A DNA stretch of 64,000 nt. Source: Bdellovibrionaceae bacterium UBA2339. Lineage in GTDB: Bacteria; Bdellovibrionota; Bdellovibrionia; Bdellovibrionales; JAMPXM01. The position numbers and the translations under genes were made by a program. Positions 32,856-41,879 of this stretch are shown here, in pieces. The stretch is taken from assembly GCA_002344785.1 (NCBI GenBank), contig DDUL01000013.1, forward strand, positions 22,608-86,607. Direction: 5' to 3'. The notes below the pieces were generated by a model. The model saw nothing but the letters and a program-made list of their open reading frames with translations. It was not told where the DNA came from and did not search any database. Position 1 is the stretch's first letter; each line of letters opens with the position of its first letter.

Positions 32856-33207
32856 CATCAACCCCCTCATAGCGCTCGGCCAAAAGGCCCACGCCCCATA
32901 TCCAACCTTAGGACACATTCCCCTCGCGCTCCGGTCAGTTTTTGGTGAAAAAAACCCGACCAAAGTCTCTGCGTCCCCTTCAAGCCTATGTAGGGGGCGA
33001 AGCAACGCGCAAGAGAAATTCGTGGAGAAGTCCGTAGAAAATGGCCGTAAAAGCCTTAGGATCAGATGTGGATAACTGCCAGTGAGGGTGTTTGTCGCGC
33101 CGCGCCTTCAGTCGTAACTCTAGGCGTAACTCTAGGCGTAACTCTTGGTGCACCTAGGGGGCGCTCGAGGTCCAGACTTGGCCGAGGCCCATGGCCTCGA
33201 CAACTTC
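32856..33207. other. Intergenic region between csrA and fliW
   Basis: 352 bp without a gene. It contains three exact or near-exact 12-bp tandem copies of CGTAACTCTAGG at 33113-33148. No promoter was recognised, though the length suggests fliW may have its own. Confidence 0.5.
33113..33148. repeat. 12-bp tandem repeat, three copies
   Basis: Units CGTAACTCTAGG, CGTAACTCTAGG and CGTAACTCTTGG directly adjacent, in the gap between csrA and fliW. Confidence 0.85.
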
Positions 33208-33435
33208 TTAGGGCTTCAAGAGTTTTGCCACGCCGCGCGCAGCTTCGCTGGTGGCCTGAGCCGACTCAGTGTTTTGGCTCTGAATGGCCATATAAACTTC
33301 TTCGCGATGGATTTTCGTATCTTTGGGAGCTTCGATGCCGAGCCGGACTTGTTTGCCCTTGATCTGCACGACGCGAATCTTGATGTGATCATCAATCGCG
33401 ATCGATTCGCCCAACTTCCTTGTGAGTACCAGCAT
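33208..33435 (-). CDS. csrA: Carbon storage regulator CsrA
   Basis: Protein of 75 residues. MLVLTRKLGESIAIDDHIKI, VRLGIEAPKD and the RNA-contacting IHREEVY are the CsrA signature; Arg6 and the VYMAI segment are intact. The tail of about 20 residues is longer than in Escherichia coli. It binds GGA-loop hairpins in mRNA leaders. The flagellin 2 leader carries such a hairpin. GAAGGAGC precedes the ATG. The gene order flgM-flgN-flgK-flgL-csrA-fliW on one strand is the widespread arrangement in which CsrA and FliW couple flagellin translation to filament assembly. Confidence 0.97.
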   Translation of the reverse strand: MLVLTRKLGESIAIDDHIKIRVVQIKGKQVRLGIEAPKDTKIHREEVYMAIQSQNTESAQATSEAARGVAKLLKP

Positions 33436-33640
33436 TCCGCGCTCCTTCAACTTCCAGGTCAAAGTCGTACTGTTCAATTCGAGCCGCTCGATTCGTTTGT
33501 CCCGGCTTTGTTCAGTTTGAGGTGTGAATTCAAAGCGTGAATCACAACTTCAATCTGCGGCTGGACCGGAGAATCGAAAACGAGCTTTCGTCTTCGTTGC
33601 TCTTAACGGACGAAAATTCGAGAGGCTTTAGCTATTCTTG

Positions 33641-34717
33641 CTAGCGGAGGAAGTCAAGAAGACTAGGCTGGATCAACTTACTGGACGAAGCGAGTGACGC
33701 CTTCAGTGTGCTTTCTGATTTGTTAAGCTCGCTAACAAGTTCGAAGGTGTCGACATCTTCGAGGCTCGAGGCCAAAGACTTGTTCTCCACGACACCTTTA
33801 GACAGATTTTCGCTAGCGCTGTTGAGCGTCGACATGCGCGTGCCGATTTCAGAGCGCGCCACAACCACCTGCGCCAAAGCCGAGTCGAGGCGATCTAGCG
33901 CCTCTTGCACGCCCTCCTTCGAGTTCGCGCGCAAACTGACTTCAAGATCGCTCAACACTCTGAAAACATTTGTTCCGCCCGAGCGCCAAGTCTCGCTGAT
34001 GTTCTCAGCAACTTTCTGCTCATGCGCGCGTGGCCCTTCGGGCTGCGGTGGTGAAGGACGCAATTCGGGAAACTGCGACGCAGGCTCACGAACCGGAACC
34101 TTGGGTTCGTTGCGCCCAGGTGTGTCGTCCATGCTGGGCTCCGGCACACGCGGTGCGCGAGCTTCGCGACTCTCGCCCAAGAACACGCGGTTCCCCGGAA
34201 CGTTCATCGGCACTTTGGACTCGCGATTGATGGCCACTTGAATTTCGCCGCCGTCGCCGAGGTAATCGCCGTCAGGCGTGAACGGCGCAGTGTTGGTGCG
34301 GAAGCCGCCGAACAAAAAGCGATCTCCCATTTTTCGATTGGCGACTTGAATGGCTTGGCCGCGCAGCTGTTCGATCTCGGCGGCTGTGCTTCGGCGCGTG
34401 CCTTCGTTGGCGCTGGCATCGTTGGCTTGCGAGATCGCCAGTTCCTTGGCGCGCATGATGATGTCGCCCATCTCAGCCAGAGACTGCTCGGAGAATTCGA
34501 CGAAGCTCTTGGCCTGATTGATGTTCTTGATGAACTGCTGCGCGCCTTGCAGATCTGTGCGCGTCGCCAATAAGCGCGTCGCCGCCAGCGGATCATCGCT
34601 CGGCTTATTGATGCGCTTTTGCGTGGCCGCTTGGTTCTGCAGGTTCGACAAATCCGAACGGTTCTTCTGCAGGCCCGCGTTCACTTGATCGTAGTTCATC
34701 TTATCCGCAATGCGCAT
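33641..34717 (-). CDS. flgL: Flagellar hook-filament junction protein FlgL
   Basis: Protein of 358 residues. The flagellin-like N-terminus MRIADKMNYDQVNAGLQKNRSDLSNLQNQAATQKRINKPSDDP and the C-terminal helix ARSEIGTRMSTLNSASENL...LEDVDTFELVSELNKSESTLKASLAS identify FlgL (HAP3). The middle (about 175-250) is a Pro/Glu-rich surface domain. It is exported and joins FlgK to the filament. Its ATG is 6 bp beyond the flgK stop. Confidence 0.95.
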   Translation of the reverse strand: MRIADKMNYDQVNAGLQKNRSDLSNLQNQAATQKRINKPSDDPLAATRLLATRTDLQGAQQFIKNINQAKSFVEFSEQSLAEMGDIIMRAKELAISQANDASANEGTRRSTAAEIEQLRGQAIQVANRKMGDRFLFGGFRTNTAPFTPDGDYLGDGGEIQVAINRESKVPMNVPGNRVFLGESREARAPRVPEPSMDDTPGRNEPKVPVREPASQFPELRPSPPQPEGPRAHEQKVAENISETWRSGGTNVFRVLSDLEVSLRANSKEGVQEALDRLDSALAQVVVARSEIGTRMSTLNSASENLSKGVVENKSLASSLEDVDTFELVSELNKSESTLKASLASSSKLIQPSLLDFLR

Positions 34718-34723
34718 GGCTCA

Positions 34724-36148
34724 TCACATTCGCTTGAGGTTGAGAACTGTGTCGAACATCTCATCGGCGGTTCGAATCAGCCGGGCACTGGCATCAAATG
34801 ACTTTTGGTACTCGATCAACTTGGTGGCCTCTTCATCCAGCGACACACCGGAAATGCTCTCGCGAAGATTGGTGAGCTGCTTGACGATGTTTTGCTGCGT
34901 CTCCGCAGAAGTCATCGCGCGCTTCGCCTGAATACCCACCTTGCCGACCATGCTGGTGTAGAACTCGTCAGCCGTGGCCTCGCCATCCATGAACTTCACT
35001 TGCTGCAATGACGCGATCGCCGAAGCGATACGGTTATCACCCGCGGAGCCGGGTGCGGCCGCCGTGGCGATGTTGCGCACATCTTCCGCCACGCGCTGGT
35101 CGAGCTTCAACGAGGTTGACGCATGCCGGATGTCCTTGGGCAATTGGAAGAAGTCGACGCCCGAATCATTGTAGCCGTTGTAACCACGGCGATGCACTTC
35201 GTTGACGTTGGCCGCGAACGAGTAGGCCATGCGATCCAACTCGTTGTGAAGTTCGCCGATGACTTGATCGCGCACTTCGAGCAGTCCGCCGATTTTGCCG
35301 CCGGTGAATTGTGAGGTGACCACCAAAGGTTCGGCGCGCTCCGAATTGTAATAGACGATGTCGAGGGCGCCTTCGGCCTTCGTTGCGGTCTCCGGTGTCG
35401 GCGTCACTTCCAAGCGCTTGGCATCATAGCCCGCCACCAACAGCGCCGAGTTCCCCGCCGTGATCGTCACCGTCGTGTCTTTGCCTTCGGCCCACTTGAT
35501 GTTGATGCGCTCGCCGATTTGTTTGAGCAAAAGTTCGCGGCGATCTCGCTCGTCGTTCGCGTGTCCGCCCGAAAGCTCAACCTGCTGGATTTTTTCATTG
35601 AGCGTCGCGACCTCTTTGGTCATTTCGTTCACTTCGGTCACCAGCTGCGTGATCTGCCCATCGAAATCGCGCTGCACGCTCTTCAACTGATTATTGAGGC
35701 GCGAGAAGTCCTTGGCCAGAAAGTCCGCCGACTCCCGCATTTGTGTTCGCGTCGCCAAGCTCTCCGGGTTGTTCGCCAACTCGTGAGCGGCGTTGAAGAA
35801 ATCCGCGATGAACTGATTGAGTCCCTTGGTGGATTGTTCGTTGTAAGCTTGCTCAACGCGACCCATGGCTTCAGCTTTGGCCTCGGCATAACCGTTCACG
35901 CTGCGCTCAAGCCCCAATTGTTTTTCGATATAGGGATTGCTCACGCGCGTGACCGCGGCGGCGCGCGCACCCATGCCGTAGCGAAGCTTGCCCATGCCGA
36001 TCGGCGTGTTGGTTTGCTGCTCAACACGTTGGCGAGAAAAGCCTTCGGTGCTCTTGTTGGCGATGTTGTGGCCGGACGTCTGCAGCGCGGTCTGACTGTT
36101 CATCATCGACCGCTTACCGATGTCCATCATGGCATGGATCTTTGACAT
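34724..36148 (-). CDS. flgK: Flagellar hook-associated protein FlgK
   Basis: Protein of 474 residues. The N-terminus MMDIGKRSMMNSQTALQTSGHNIANKSTEGFSRQRVEQ has the HAP1 signature (S.HNIAN..T.G.SRQ), and the C-terminus ISGVSLDEEATKLIEYQKSFDASARLIRTADEMFDTVLNL has the conserved closing helix. It forms the first junction ring between hook and filament. The length is close to the shorter FlgK proteins. It is downstream of flgN, its likely chaperone gene. Confidence 0.95.
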   Translation of the reverse strand: MSKIHAMMDIGKRSMMNSQTALQTSGHNIANKSTEGFSRQRVEQQTNTPIGMGKLRYGMGARAAAVTRVSNPYIEKQLGLERSVNGYAEAKAEAMGRVEQAYNEQSTKGLNQFIADFFNAAHELANNPESLATRTQMRESADFLAKDFSRLNNQLKSVQRDFDGQITQLVTEVNEMTKEVATLNEKIQQVELSGGHANDERDRRELLLKQIGERINIKWAEGKDTTVTITAGNSALLVAGYDAKRLEVTPTPETATKAEGALDIVYYNSERAEPLVVTSQFTGGKIGGLLEVRDQVIGELHNELDRMAYSFAANVNEVHRRGYNGYNDSGVDFFQLPKDIRHASTSLKLDQRVAEDVRNIATAAAPGSAGDNRIASAIASLQQVKFMDGEATADEFYTSMVGKVGIQAKRAMTSAETQQNIVKQLTNLRESISGVSLDEEATKLIEYQKSFDASARLIRTADEMFDTVLNLKRM

Positions 36149-36248
36149 GCCCGTTCGCCTTCCACCGACGTCCTTGTCGGTCCGCGGACCCTACCGCGAT
36201 TCCGTAACTCAATGCCCCTTCAGCATCCTGCTGTCGGTAGCCCGGGCG

Positions 36249-36794
36249 TTACGCTTCCCGGTTGACGAGGGCACCGCCCTCAACACGCCCAGCGACTGAG
36301 CCATGCTTTTCGTAAGTCGATTTGGGAGCCAAGCCTTCTTTGACGGCTTCCATAGCGCCCGTGATGTGGCGCAAAGCGCTCTGCACCAGCTCTTCATTTT
36401 GCTTGTTCACTTCCGCCACACGGCGAACCAGAAGTTCCAACACCGAATGCAAATTGCGTAGCCGATCGCCACGTTCGCCGGGCATCTTCGCGGCCAACTC
36501 GAGCAATCGCGGCTGATCGACGTCGCCGCCCAAAATCTGCGCCATCTCGCGCGCGGATTTCATGCGTGAGTTTTCGAGTGTGCGAATGCGAACGAGCAAC
36601 GCGTCCTTCGATTTATTATTTTCGTTGAGCTCATCCAGTCGCGAGTCGGTGAGGATTTCCTTTTCACGACGGACCACATCGAGAAGCGACCGATAGATTT
36701 TCACCAAGTCGTCCAATGTGCCTGAAAGCTCTTTATAAGAGCTTTCCAGCTGAAGCTTTGAAGTTGCAGACAGAATGTTTGTCAGCTCGCTCAT
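36249..36794 (-). CDS. flgN: Flagellar chaperone FlgN
   Basis: Protein of 181 residues, all helix. The central segment LVKIYRSLLDVVRREKEILTDSRLDELNENNKSKDALLVRIRTLE matches the FlgN pattern in which a Leu/Glu-rich helix is followed by NxxK. FlgN guides FlgK and FlgL to the export gate. The position between flgM and flgK is canonical. The last 25 residues (KSTYEKHGSVAGRVEGG) are a polar tail. Confidence 0.85.
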   Translation of the reverse strand: MSELTNILSATSKLQLESSYKELSGTLDDLVKIYRSLLDVVRREKEILTDSRLDELNENNKSKDALLVRIRTLENSRMKSAREMAQILGGDVDQPRLLELAAKMPGERGDRLRNLHSVLELLVRRVAEVNKQNEELVQSALRHITGAMEAVKEGLAPKSTYEKHGSVAGRVEGGALVNREA

Positions 36795-36896
36795 GGTCTG
36801 AAGCCCTTCCTCTTCCTTGATCAGGTCTTCTTCAAATTCATATTTTCAAACTCAGTCGATCATCAAACTCTTGCCACCTACAGAAGTGCCGCGAAC

Positions 36897-37214
36897 TTAT
36901 TCCGGCATCTTCATTTGCTCATCGACCAAGCGATCGGCAATCGCCGCCGCGTCCATCTTATACTTTCCAGAATCAATCATCGCCTGCAAGCGCGCGACTT
37001 TAGCTTCGTCGATGTCCTTGGACGGTGTGGCCAATTCTTTAGCGCGTTTCATTTCTTGAGCGCGAGACGACACCTCGACACGCGCCGCAGATCCAAGCGC
37101 TTCGGCTCCCGCTGAAGCCCCGGGCTTGCCGGTTCGCGAGATCTTGGCCGCTTCACCCGTGGCCGAAGTTCCATTGAGGGCCACATTCTTGGGGCCTGTA
37201 CCTGTCACTTTCAC
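36897..37214 (-). CDS. flgM: Anti-sigma-28 factor FlgM
   Basis: Protein of 105 residues. The disordered N-terminal half (VTGTGPKNVALNGTSATGEAAKI) and the C-terminal half DIDEAKVARLQAMIDSGKYKMDAAAIADRLVDEQ match the sigma-binding helices of FlgM. It holds sigma-28 inactive until it is exported through the completed hook. This fits the sigma-28-type promoters at the three flagellins. The start is a GTG with GGGAGG upstream. Confidence 0.9.
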   Translation of the reverse strand: MKVTGTGPKNVALNGTSATGEAAKISRTGKPGASAGAEALGSAARVEVSSRAQEMKRAKELATPSKDIDEAKVARLQAMIDSGKYKMDAAAIADRLVDEQMKMPE

Positions 37215-37430
37215 GCGAACCTCCCTGTCATCCTTCTCAGTGTATCATATTGAGACAATTGAACGAGGCCTAAAATTTGGTCGCGTCCGGTTGGCCCAAT
37301 TACGCCTTGGGAAACGCGACTTTGGGCCTTCGCACAGCGCCCGTTCAACAGCTCTCGAATCACTTCCATCTCCCGACGTTTTCGTTTCCTCACTTCAACC
37401 GTGGGGCAAATTCTGTTCCATCAACTCGAC

Positions 37431-38420
37431 TTACTCCAAGGGCTTCACGATCTGATCCTCGACCTCCGTCGAGTTCCCCGAACTCTGAATCGGCGACAAT
37501 TCCGTCACACCCGTCGCCGCCGCCGACGCCGCCCCAGAAGAATTCACAGAAGAACTCACAGAAGGTGCGGGCTGGGATTGCGGTCCACGCTTTGGGCCAC
37601 CGCCCTCATCAAAGCGCGCGCGAATCAAAATGCCCTTGGCGCGCGCACCCAGTTGGCCCAAAACTCCGCCGTCCGGCAAACGTTCGCCGACTTTGAGCTC
37701 GGGCTGCACTTGCCCATCAAAACTAAAGCTCACCACTCGTCCTGGCGTGTCCGCCTGATCCAACTCAACGCGAACTTGGTCTTCATTCTGCTGAATCGAA
37801 CGCACCACACCCGCCCAAGGCGTCAGCACACGATCACTGGTCACGCGCTGCGCGCCTTGGCCAGGAGTGGTGCTCGGGCCCAACGCCACCAGTACGGTGT
37901 CACGCTCGCGACCTTGGCGCGCTTGCAACGGACGAATCTGCAACACATCGCGATCACTGATTTGCCGAAGCTGCGGCTTGCGCTTTTGCGCGCGAGCGGC
38001 GCGCTGACCTTGCACCTTCGCCATCAACTCATCGTGAATCAAATCGGCCAAGCCGACGCCGCCCCGTTGACTCCACTGCTGCACGTATTCGTCATCCAAC
38101 TTCTCGCGAAAGATGCCCTCGGCCATCGACGGCTTGGTCATGTCGCTGAAGCTGACGGTCGATCGCATCGCGCGCACCATCTGATTGAGGAAATAGTTTT
38201 CATACATTCGCGCCGCTTCCATCACCCGCGGGTCGCGTGGCGCTGATTCCTCCACCGCACTCGCGGCTTGCGGCGCCGTCGCGCCGACGCGCTCGAGATT
38301 GCGTGCGGTCACTTGCCGAAGTGGCGTCAGCATCGCGACCGAAAATGTGAGGAGTGACACGAAGAGTGAAGATCGAAGTGTGAAAAAAAACGGGGCCGGG
38401 AGTTGAAGCACGACGGGCAT
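37431..38420 (-). CDS. FlgJ-like rod-binding protein with degenerate M23-like C-terminal domain
   Basis: Protein of 329 residues. After a hydrophobic N-terminus (FFFTLRSSLFVSLLTFSVAML) comes a rod-binding domain, AARMYENYFLNQMVRAMRSTV to QQWSQRGGVGLADLIHDEL, the FlgJ N-terminal signature. The C-terminal part, TPWAGVVRSIQQNEDQVRVELDQADTPGRVVSFSFDGQVQPELKVGERLPDGGVLGQLG, has the fold pattern of an M23 peptidase or LytM domain but lacks the metal-binding histidines, so it is probably inactive. The start is uncertain: the frame stays open 435 bp upstream, but that part does not look like protein. It follows flgI. Confidence 0.65.
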   Translation of the reverse strand: MPVVLQLPAPFFFTLRSSLFVSLLTFSVAMLTPLRQVTARNLERVGATAPQAASAVEESAPRDPRVMEAARMYENYFLNQMVRAMRSTVSFSDMTKPSMAEGIFREKLDDEYVQQWSQRGGVGLADLIHDELMAKVQGQRAARAQKRKPQLRQISDRDVLQIRPLQARQGRERDTVLVALGPSTTPGQGAQRVTSDRVLTPWAGVVRSIQQNEDQVRVELDQADTPGRVVSFSFDGQVQPELKVGERLPDGGVLGQLGARAKGILIRARFDEGGGPKRGPQSQPAPSVSSSVNSSGAASAAATGVTELSPIQSSGNSTEVEDQIVKPLE

Positions 38421-38835
38421 CCTGCCCATTCGACTGCAGATCAAGCCAAAAGAGATCGCCCTTCCTGGCGAACCGACTTCTTGCTTCTGTTTCCTGCTCG
38501 AAACGCTTCTGCTCTCAAACCTTCCTTGGTTGGACGAACTCCAACTCGCCGGACCCCAGGGAAAACACATCCATGTGTCTGCCCTTTTCTGACCATTCAC
38601 ACTTAACAGTTTATGACTCAACGTCTCATTCCGAAACATTTTCGCAGTCGAGTCGGGTCGAGATTTTGAGCCCTGCAAACCCGCCTCAGGACTGGCTTTG
38701 CGCCGATTGGCATCGACTTTCCGCCCGCCATTGACTGCGCTCCCAACCTCCAGACAGCGAAAAGTCGCGTCCAGGTTAACGAACTCGAATTTCGGCTTCG
38801 ACTCGACCTCCGCGGTTCGAGCCCACAAGCCTCGG
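38421..38835. other. Gap between flgI and the flgJ-like gene
   Basis: 415 bp. The minus-strand frame of the flgJ-like gene remains open across it, but the encoded sequence is rich in Trp, Arg and Ser and has no family resemblance, so I treat it as non-coding. No promoter or repeat was recognised. Confidence 0.4.
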
Positions 38836-39879
38836 TTAAAGAATTTCAAGCTCACCCTGAAGTGCTCCCGCAGCTTTGATGTTCTGAAGAATGGTGATCA
38901 AATCTCGCGGCGAAACGCCGATCTGATTGAGCGCTTTGACCAAGTCGCCGACATTCGTGCCTGAATCGATCACGCCGACTCGGTCGCCGTCCTTGGCTTT
39001 GCCCTTGGCGCCATCAACCTTCACCGTCAGATCGCCATGCGAAATCGCAATGCGCGAAATGCGAACTGTGTCGCCGATCACCACCGTGCCGGTCTTTTCA
39101 TTGACGATGACTTTGGCGCGCGTATCGGGCGTGACATCCAAGGACTCAATGCTCGCGAGCAATTCGACGGCGCGACCTTCATAGGAAAATGGCACGACGA
39201 TATCGACGGTGCCCGCATCTTTGGCCGTCGCGTATTTGCCCGACAAATCCATATTGATTCGCTTAGCGAGTCGCGCCGATGTGGTGAAATCCGGATTGTG
39301 CAAAGTCAGTCGAAACATTTTTCGCGAGGTGAAGTCCTCGGCGACATCGCGCTCGATGATCGCACCATTGGGCACGCGACCCGAAGTCGGATGCGAATCA
39401 TTGCCGTTACCCACCAGCATCGAACCCTGAGCCACGGCGTAGATCTGCTGATCCGCCGCACGCAGCGGCGTTTGCAAAAGCATACCGCCCGCCAGCGAAG
39501 TCGCATCGCCGATGGCGCTCACCTGAATATCAATTTTGTTTCCCGCGCGCGCGAAGGGTGGCAGCGAAGCCGTCAACACCACAGCCGCGACGTTTTTGGA
39601 TGCGACTTCTTTGTCGTCGACCTTCACGCCCAGCTTGTCGAGCATGCGCGCGACGGATTTATTGGTGAACTCGGCCTTCGAGTCGCCGGTACCCTTGAGG
39701 CCGACGACGATGCCGTAACCGATGAGTTGGTTTTCCCGCACACCGCGCACGTTGGCGATGTCCTTCACGCGCGCAGCTTGAGCCGCCGGCGGCAAGATCA
39801 GCGCGGCCAAGATCACCAAGATCAAAACCGCGAGCACATGCAATCCAAATACGCGCACGCCAAAGTCACGAAGGCTCAT
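38836..39879 (-). CDS. flgI: Flagellar P-ring protein FlgI
   Basis: Protein of 347 residues. A signal peptide (VLAVLILVILAALILPPAAQA) is followed by ARVKDIANVRGVRENQLIGYGIVVGLKGTGDS, the FlgI hallmark, then VSAIGDATSLAGGMLLQTPL and the C-terminal GVSPRDLITILQNIKAAGALQGELEIL. It forms the bushing in the peptidoglycan layer around the rod. Its ATG overlaps the flgH stop by 4 bp, so the two ring proteins are translationally coupled. Confidence 0.97.
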   Translation of the reverse strand: MSLRDFGVRVFGLHVLAVLILVILAALILPPAAQAARVKDIANVRGVRENQLIGYGIVVGLKGTGDSKAEFTNKSVARMLDKLGVKVDDKEVASKNVAAVVLTASLPPFARAGNKIDIQVSAIGDATSLAGGMLLQTPLRAADQQIYAVAQGSMLVGNGNDSHPTSGRVPNGAIIERDVAEDFTSRKMFRLTLHNPDFTTSARLAKRINMDLSGKYATAKDAGTVDIVVPFSYEGRAVELLASIESLDVTPDTRAKVIVNEKTGTVVIGDTVRISRIAISHGDLTVKVDGAKGKAKDGDRVGVIDSGTNVGDLVKALNQIGVSPRDLITILQNIKAAGALQGELEIL

Positions 39880-40742
39880 AAGCTACTCCCTTTTCTGGAG
39901 CTCACGATGTCGAACTGTGAATCGAGAAGTTTTGAAGAGTCGATGCCGCGCTCGTCGAAGTCCTCGGGTCGCACGATGCCGGTCACGATGACTTTGTACT
40001 CGCGCTTGCCAATCATGAAGGGCTGAATGCCCTTCACGCGATAGCTGCCGTCTTTGAGTTGCTCCACCACGCGTGTCGGCACGGTTTGAATCGAAGCGAT
40101 CAAATCATCTTTGCTCGGCATACCTTCTTTTTGCGCCACAGCTCCGGGTGCGGCCGCCGCGGCGTTGGGATCCGCCGATGCTGGCGCGTTGGGATCCGCG
40201 GGCGGAGCGCCTTCCTTGGCGGCACCTTGCGGAACGGATTGCGGGTTGCTGCCGCTGGCGGGCGTTCCGCCTCTGGCCGAGGCCAAGCCGCGAGACGGAG
40301 CCTCGAGACGCTCCAGCAGCTTGGAGATCACGCGAACCTTGGATTGCAGTTGTTGGCGAGGATTGCCCTCCACCGCCACGGGCAACAAATCACCCAATTG
40401 CCGAACCTGATTCTGCGCGAACAAATACGAGCCTTGGCCTTCCATCACCCAAAGCGATCCCGCCTGCGGATTGAGATCAGCCTCTTCTTCCATGCGACTC
40501 TTGGTCATGCGGCGATACTTGCGATCCGCCGTGTAGCGCATGTTCTGATTGTCGGAGTATCGCGGTGCTGTGGGCTGCGGTCGCGTTTCCGTGTCCGCGC
40601 CGACCAGGCTTCGCGCCTGCTTGCGAATGCTCGAGCAGCCCGCAAGCGCTGACAGCATCAGCATGAGAACCACAAGCGATTTGGCCGATGGCAACTCACG
40701 ACTTTTCAAACCCGAAAACATCAAACGCATCGACCACCTCAT
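39876..40742 (-). CDS. flgH: Flagellar L-ring protein FlgH
   Basis: Protein of 288 residues. The lipobox is LSALAGCSS, so a lipidated Cys anchors it in the outer membrane. GSLWVMEGQGSYLFAQNQVRQLGDLLPVAVE and the C-terminal YRVKGIQPFMIGKREYKVIVTGIVRPEDFDERGIDSSKLLDSQFDI are FlgH signatures. An Ala/Pro-rich insertion (APPADPNAPASADPNAAAAAPG) interrupts the centre, as is common. The ATG overlaps the flgA stop by 4 bp and the stop overlaps flgI. Confidence 0.95.
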   Translation of the reverse strand: MRWSMRLMFSGLKSRELPSAKSLVVLMLMLSALAGCSSIRKQARSLVGADTETRPQPTAPRYSDNQNMRYTADRKYRRMTKSRMEEEADLNPQAGSLWVMEGQGSYLFAQNQVRQLGDLLPVAVEGNPRQQLQSKVRVISKLLERLEAPSRGLASARGGTPASGSNPQSVPQGAAKEGAPPADPNAPASADPNAAAAAPGAVAQKEGMPSKDDLIASIQTVPTRVVEQLKDGSYRVKGIQPFMIGKREYKVIVTGIVRPEDFDERGIDSSKLLDSQFDIVSSRKGSSL

Positions 40743-41791
40743 GGGCGAATCTCCACCAAACCTTTGTCGACAACGACGCCGGATAGAATTTTTCCGCTTT
40801 TACCGATCTTCACGCGCACGGAATCACCCGACTGGCCCTGACCTTGCGCCACGCCTTCGGTGCTGATTTGCAAAGCTTCGGTGCCGATCTGCAAGCGCAC
40901 CACATCGCCATGGCGGATCAGATTCTCGCGACGTAAATTTCCCTTCCACAGCAGTTCGCCCGCACCCATCGACCGGGCGGCAACAGACTTCAGCAAATCC
41001 ATGTCGGTGGCCGGAGTGTCTTGACTCCAAGACAGATCTCGCCACTCCCGACGAACATCTTCCGAGGTCAGTCTCTCACCGGCCTGCACAGCGCGAATCA
41101 GAACTGGAACTTCGCGCTGCACATCCAAACTCACGCGCGCCGGTAAACTGCGCACTCGGTAGTCGTTCAACTCAGCTTCGATGTGAAAGAGCATCTCGCC
41201 CCGCAGGCGCTCGCCGCGCGTTTGCACCTGCCAACGTTTGATCTCCTCAGCTTTGATCGGCGCCACATCGACGCGCTTGACGCGAATGCGACAGTCGGTG
41301 CACATCTCGCGCGCCTTTTGTTCGATCGCCGTACGAAGCGCATCGGCGTTGTAAGAGTACCGCCGACGAACCACGGCTCGCGACGGCACCCGAAACTTCA
41401 CGTCATAGCCGGCGGCGGCCAAGCGCGCCTCGGCCTCGTGAATCACACTCGTCAGGCCTTCGCGCGTGAAGCTTCGATCTTCACCTACGGCCGGCGTATC
41501 GGAGATGGTGATTTGCTGAAGATGACGTTTCAAATCCGCAGCTTTCGACCAAGCTCGGGGTTCAATGAGATCCGCTAATGTGAGATCGCCGTCGGCGGCG
41601 TCCGCATCCAACAAAGTTGTCGGGCGCACCGTGACTTCGATCGCCGACGACGGGGGATTGGCTTCCACCGCCGAAGTGACGACCTGTCCGATTGCGGCTT
41701 GGCTTCCCAAGAACCAGCAAAGCGCGCAGAGGCCCACAAGGCCCATCACTCGCCACGTGCTTCCTTTGAGTTGTTCAAAGCCGCTTCGCAT
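40739..41791 (-). CDS. flgA: P-ring chaperone FlgA
   Basis: Protein of 350 residues. A signal segment (VMGLVGLCALCWFLGSQAAIG) is followed by a long N-terminal domain and from about residue 215 the FlgA/SAF domain: VPVLIRAVQAGERLTSEDVRREWRDLSW, ARSMGAGELLWKGNLRRENLIRHGDVVRLQIGTEALQISTEGVAQGQGQSGDSVRVKI. It helps FlgI assemble in the periplasm. GAGGAG lies before the ATG. It starts a tightly coupled trio with flgH and flgI. Confidence 0.92.
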   Translation of the reverse strand: MRSGFEQLKGSTWRVMGLVGLCALCWFLGSQAAIGQVVTSAVEANPPSSAIEVTVRPTTLLDADAADGDLTLADLIEPRAWSKAADLKRHLQQITISDTPAVGEDRSFTREGLTSVIHEAEARLAAAGYDVKFRVPSRAVVRRRYSYNADALRTAIEQKAREMCTDCRIRVKRVDVAPIKAEEIKRWQVQTRGERLRGEMLFHIEAELNDYRVRSLPARVSLDVQREVPVLIRAVQAGERLTSEDVRREWRDLSWSQDTPATDMDLLKSVAARSMGAGELLWKGNLRRENLIRHGDVVRLQIGTEALQISTEGVAQGQGQSGDSVRVKIGKSGKILSGVVVDKGLVEIRP

Positions 41792-41879
41792 TCTCTGATC
41801 TCCTCGATCTTCTCAGCCCGATTTACCTAGGCAACCTCACAAAGCTCACTCGGTCTCACCGACCGACCCCTCAACTTCA

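Noticed and set aside
38421..38855. N-terminal extension of the FlgJ-like protein
   Set aside because: The frame is open but the composition is unlike protein and it would overlap flgI; treated as intergenic.
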